Below, piece by piece: positions 62,029 to 64,000 of a DNA stretch of 64,000 nt (its first letter is position 1; every line of letters starts with the position of its first letter). This DNA is from Halomonas alkalicola (GTDB lineage Bacteria; Pseudomonadota; Gammaproteobacteria; Pseudomonadales; Halomonadaceae): the NCBI RefSeq assembly GCF_030704205.1, contig NZ_CP131913.1:2046001-2110000 (forward strand). The letters run 5' to 3'. Both the position numbers and the translations under genes were made by a program. The notes under the pieces are model-generated. The model was not told the origin of the DNA. It saw only the letters and a list, made by a program, of their open reading frames with translations, and did no database searches.

Positions 62029-62051
62029 CGGCCGGCCCCAAGGAGAGTCCC

Positions 62052-62780
62052 ATGGACATCACCAGCGATATCCACAGCCGCCACATCTCGCGGCAGTTCA
62101 ACCAGGAGCTCGAGGAGCTCAAGACCCACCTGATGGCCATGGGCGGCCTGGTGGAGAAGCAGATCCAGGAGGCGGTGGCCGCACTGCTCGAGGGGGACTC
62201 CGACCTGGCCCGCCGGGTGGTGGAGAACGATCGCGCGGTCAACGACATGCAGATCAAGATCGACGAGGAGTGCACCCAGGTGCTGGCGCGCCGCCAGCCG
62301 GCGGCCTCGGACCTACGCCTGGTGCTGGCGGTGATCCGCGCCGCCTCCGATCTGGAGCGCATCGGCGACGAGGCGAGCAAGATCGCCCGCAACGCCGCCG
62401 ACCTGATCGCCGCCGATAACGGCACCCGCGGCTTCGTCGAGGTGCGCATGATCAGCGAGCACGTGCGGCGCATGGTGCGCGATGCCCTGACCTCCTTCGC
62501 CCGCTTCGATACCGAGCTGGCGCTGAAGCTGGTGCATGAGGACGAGGAGGTGGACGAGGAGTACCGCAGCGCCATGCGCTCGCTGATGACCTTCATGATG
62601 GAGGATGCCCGCTCGATCTCGCCGATCCTCAGCTTGATGTGGATCCTGCGCGCCCTGGAGCGCATCGGCGATCACGCCAACAACCTGGCCGAGTACGTGG
62701 TCTACCTGGTCAAGGGGCTGGATATCCGCCACACCGACCCCGAGGACCTCGACGAGCAGGCGATCACCCGCAAGGGATAG
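62052..62780 (+). CDS. phoU: Phosphate transport regulator PhoU
   Basis: 242 aa of helical repeats with two metal-cluster motifs, ASDLERIGDEASKIARNAAD and LERIGDHANNLAEYVVYLVK. It couples PstSCAB to PhoR, keeping the Pho regulon off when phosphate is plentiful. AGGAGAG precedes the ATG. Last gene of the pst cluster; a palindromic repeat follows. Confidence 0.96.
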   Translation: MDITSDIHSRHISRQFNQELEELKTHLMAMGGLVEKQIQEAVAALLEGDSDLARRVVENDRAVNDMQIKIDEECTQVLARRQPAASDLRLVLAVIRAASDLERIGDEASKIARNAADLIAADNGTRGFVEVRMISEHVRRMVRDALTSFARFDTELALKLVHEDEEVDEEYRSAMRSLMTFMMEDARSISPILSLMWILRALERIGDHANNLAEYVVYLVKGLDIRHTDPEDLDEQAITRKG

Positions 62781-62815
62781 GCCTGACTCGGTCGACCGTC
62801 ATGCTCGAGGCTGTT

Positions 62816-62910
62816 CCGGCGACAGGTCTTCGAGGGGGCGCTGTGAACCCATCCTTGGGCGCTACCGACGCCATCCCTGGCGTAGGACCCCCTCTTCGAC
62901 CTGTCCCCGG
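62816..62910. repeat. REP-like extragenic palindromic element
   Basis: About 95 bases with imperfect outer arms (CCGGCGACAGGTC and GACCTGTCCCCGG, then AGGGGG and CCCCCT). Inside are two small hairpins, CCCA-TCCT-TGGG and ACGCCA-TCCC-TGGCGT, so the element can fold as a cruciform. It is between phoU and cysZ and overlaps no gene. I recall similar intergenic elements in Halomonas-like genomes, but only one copy is in this window. Confidence 0.7.
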
Positions 62911-62975
62911 CGCCTCTCGCTCATTGCAACGGTGCATGGGTTGACGGTCCCTCTGGATTGGCTGTCAATGTCGCA

Positions 62976-63002
62976 GGCCACTGCCCCTGGCGGTGGCCTT
63001 CG
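62976..63002 (+). terminator. Hairpin before cysZ, weak terminator
   Basis: GGCCAC-GCC pairs with GGC-GTGGCC around a 3-base loop, with one mismatch, followed by a loose T-rich tail. It may end the pst-phoU transcript. Confidence 0.5.
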
Positions 63003-63026
63003 TCGTTTTCCCGTGAAGGAATCACC

Positions 63027-63758
63027 ATGCTTGATGCCGTCACCGCCCTGGCCCGGGGCACCCGCCTGGCCTACTCCCGCGGCCTGCGCCGCTACGTCTT
63101 CGTGCCCATCGTCATCAACCTGCTGGTCTACGGGGCCATGCTGCGCTTCGTGCTGGCCAACTTCGGCGGCTGGCTGGAGGGCTGGATGGCGCTGGTGCCG
63201 GCCTGGCTTGGCTGGCTCGAGTGGCTGATCTGGCCGCTGTTCGTGATCAGCCTGGTGGTGATTGTCTTCTTCACCTTCACCCTGGTGACCCACCTGATCG
63301 CCGCCCCCTTCTACGGCTTCCTGGCGGCCAGGGTGGAGGCGGTGGCCACCGGGCGGCCACCGCTGGACGATCGCGGCTTCATGAAGACGGCGGTGGATGC
63401 CATGGGGCGCGAGCTGGTCAAGCTGGCCTATATCGCGCCAAGAGCCCTGCTGCTCTTCCTGGTGAGCTGGATTCCCGGGGTGAACCTCGCCGCCCCGCTG
63501 CTCTGGGCGCTCTTCTCCGCCTGGGTGATGGCGATCGCCTACCTGGACTACCCCATGGACAACAACAAGGTGAGCTTCGCCGAGATGCGCCGACGGCTGG
63601 CGGCGCGCTGGTGGCAGAGCCTCACCTATGGCGGCTGCGTGACCCTGGTGACCTGGATTCCCCTGGCCAACCTCTTCCTGCTGCCCGGCGCGGTGTCCGG
63701 CGCGGTGCTGATGTGGGACCGCCACTACCGGGAGCCGGCGGTCTCAGAGGCTCGCTGA
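63027..63758 (+). CDS. cysZ: Sulfate transporter CysZ
   Basis: 243 aa inner-membrane protein with about four helical hydrophobic regions ([40 protein letters not shown]). The segment [20 protein letters not shown] and the C-terminal YLDYPMDNN are family-specific. It brings sulfate into the cell for cysteine synthesis. AAGGA precedes the ATG at 63027. It converges with phoR, overlapping its 3' end by 15 bases. Confidence 0.93.
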   Translation: MLDAVTALARGTRLAYSRGLRRYVFVPIVINLLVYGAMLRFVLANFGGWLEGWMALVPAWLGWLEWLIWPLFVISLVVIVFFTFTLVTHLIAAPFYGFLAARVEAVATGRPPLDDRGFMKTAVDAMGRELVKLAYIAPRALLLFLVSWIPGVNLAAPLLWALFSAWVMAIAYLDYPMDNNKVSFAEMRRRLAARWWQSLTYGGCVTLVTWIPLANLFLLPGAVSGAVLMWDRHYREPAVSEAR

Positions 63759-64000
63759 GGACTTCTCGGCGGCCTCAGCCGCGAGTCGCTCGGCGGGGAA
63801 CAGGCAGCGGAAGCGGGCGCCCTGGCCCGGGCGGGAGTCGATCTCCAGGCGGGCGTCGTGGCGCAGCAGCACATGCTTGACGATGGCGAGGCCAAGCCCG
63901 GTGCCGCCGGTGGCGGCGCTGCGCCCCTTGTCGACCCGGTAGAAGCGCTCGGTGAGCCGCGGCAGGTGCACCGGATCGATGCCCTCGCCGTTGTCCTCCA
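63744..64000 (-). CDS. phoR: Phosphate regulon sensor histidine kinase PhoR, C-terminal fragment
   Basis: Only the last 85 or so residues are in the window; the gene continues past the right edge. Visible are the ATP-lid parts of the kinase domain: [20 protein letters not shown] (N and F-box region) and [14 protein letters not shown] (G2 box). The FYRVDKGRS segment and the pst-phoU neighbourhood identify it as PhoR, which phosphorylates PhoB, the Pho-box binding regulator. The last 15 bases overlap the cysZ 3' end. Confidence 0.85.
   Translation of the reverse strand, partial: EDNGEGIDPVHLPRLTERFYRVDKGRSAATGGTGLGLAIVKHVLLRHDARLEIDSRPGQGARFRCLFPAERLAAEAAEKSSASL

Overview
The window is the replication-origin region of a GC-rich gammaproteobacterial chromosome. 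Gene order (gmhB, gyrB-recF-dnaN-dnaA, rpmH-rnpA-yidC-mnmE, mnmG-rsmG-parA-parB-atpIBEFHAGDC) and protein character fit a Halomonas-like member of the Halomonadaceae. That assignment is inference; no rRNA is present. Almost every gene is a recognisable housekeeping or transport gene. I found no tRNA, rRNA, insertion sequence, prophage or CRISPR array, and no convincing new multi-gene system. The novelty lies in anomalies inside core genes and in DNA-level signals around the origin.

Layout. 1-5 kb: heptose/LPS genes (waaF fragment, hldD, gmhB) around glyQS. 5-11.5 kb, minus strand: gyrB, recF, dnaN, dnaA, with five parS sites between 4.3 and 8.3 kb. 11.55-12.1 kb: a dnaA-rpmH spacer with two perfect DnaA boxes, an AT-rich stretch and a TAG-repeat element. 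12.1-16 kb, plus strand: rpmH, rnpA, yidC, mnmE. 16-26.5 kb, mostly minus: rlmJ, an OmpA-type lipoprotein, rdgB-hemW, a pseudokinase/P-loop protein, hemL, hemJ-thiD and a ClC transporter, plus a CsgD-like regulator on the plus strand. 26.6-30.5 kb: argC, erpA and a glutamine-type ABC transporter. 30.6-31.1 kb: a second origin-like spacer with many near-consensus DnaA boxes before mnmG. 31-42.6 kb: mnmG-rsmG-parAB and the complete atp operon. 42.7-50.2 kb: mgtE, uppP, apbE, glmU, glmS, a DUF72 gene. 50.5-56.8 kb: an NSS transporter, a small unknown, hexR, uvrD, a TRAP binding protein. 56.9-64 kb: a YciA-like thioesterase, then a Pho-box-controlled pstS-pstC-pstA-pstB-phoU cluster, cysZ, and the end of phoR.

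How the parts fit. DnaA, its boxes, DnaN, RecF and gyrase serve initiation and fork progress. ParA and ParB (33.7-35.4 kb) should act on the parS cluster about 29 kb away to segregate the origin. GlmU, GlmS and UppP feed envelope polymer synthesis, and WaaF, HldD and GmhB feed LPS inner core. HemL, HemJ and HemW are tetrapyrrole-related. PstSCAB, PhoU and PhoR form the phosphate-starvation module.

Two essential genes carry apparent inactivating lesions: gyrB has a 7-bp tandem duplication that shifts the frame, and hemL has Tyr where the invariant PLP-binding Asp belongs. Either the assembly contains errors or this is an unusual strain; read-level data would decide.
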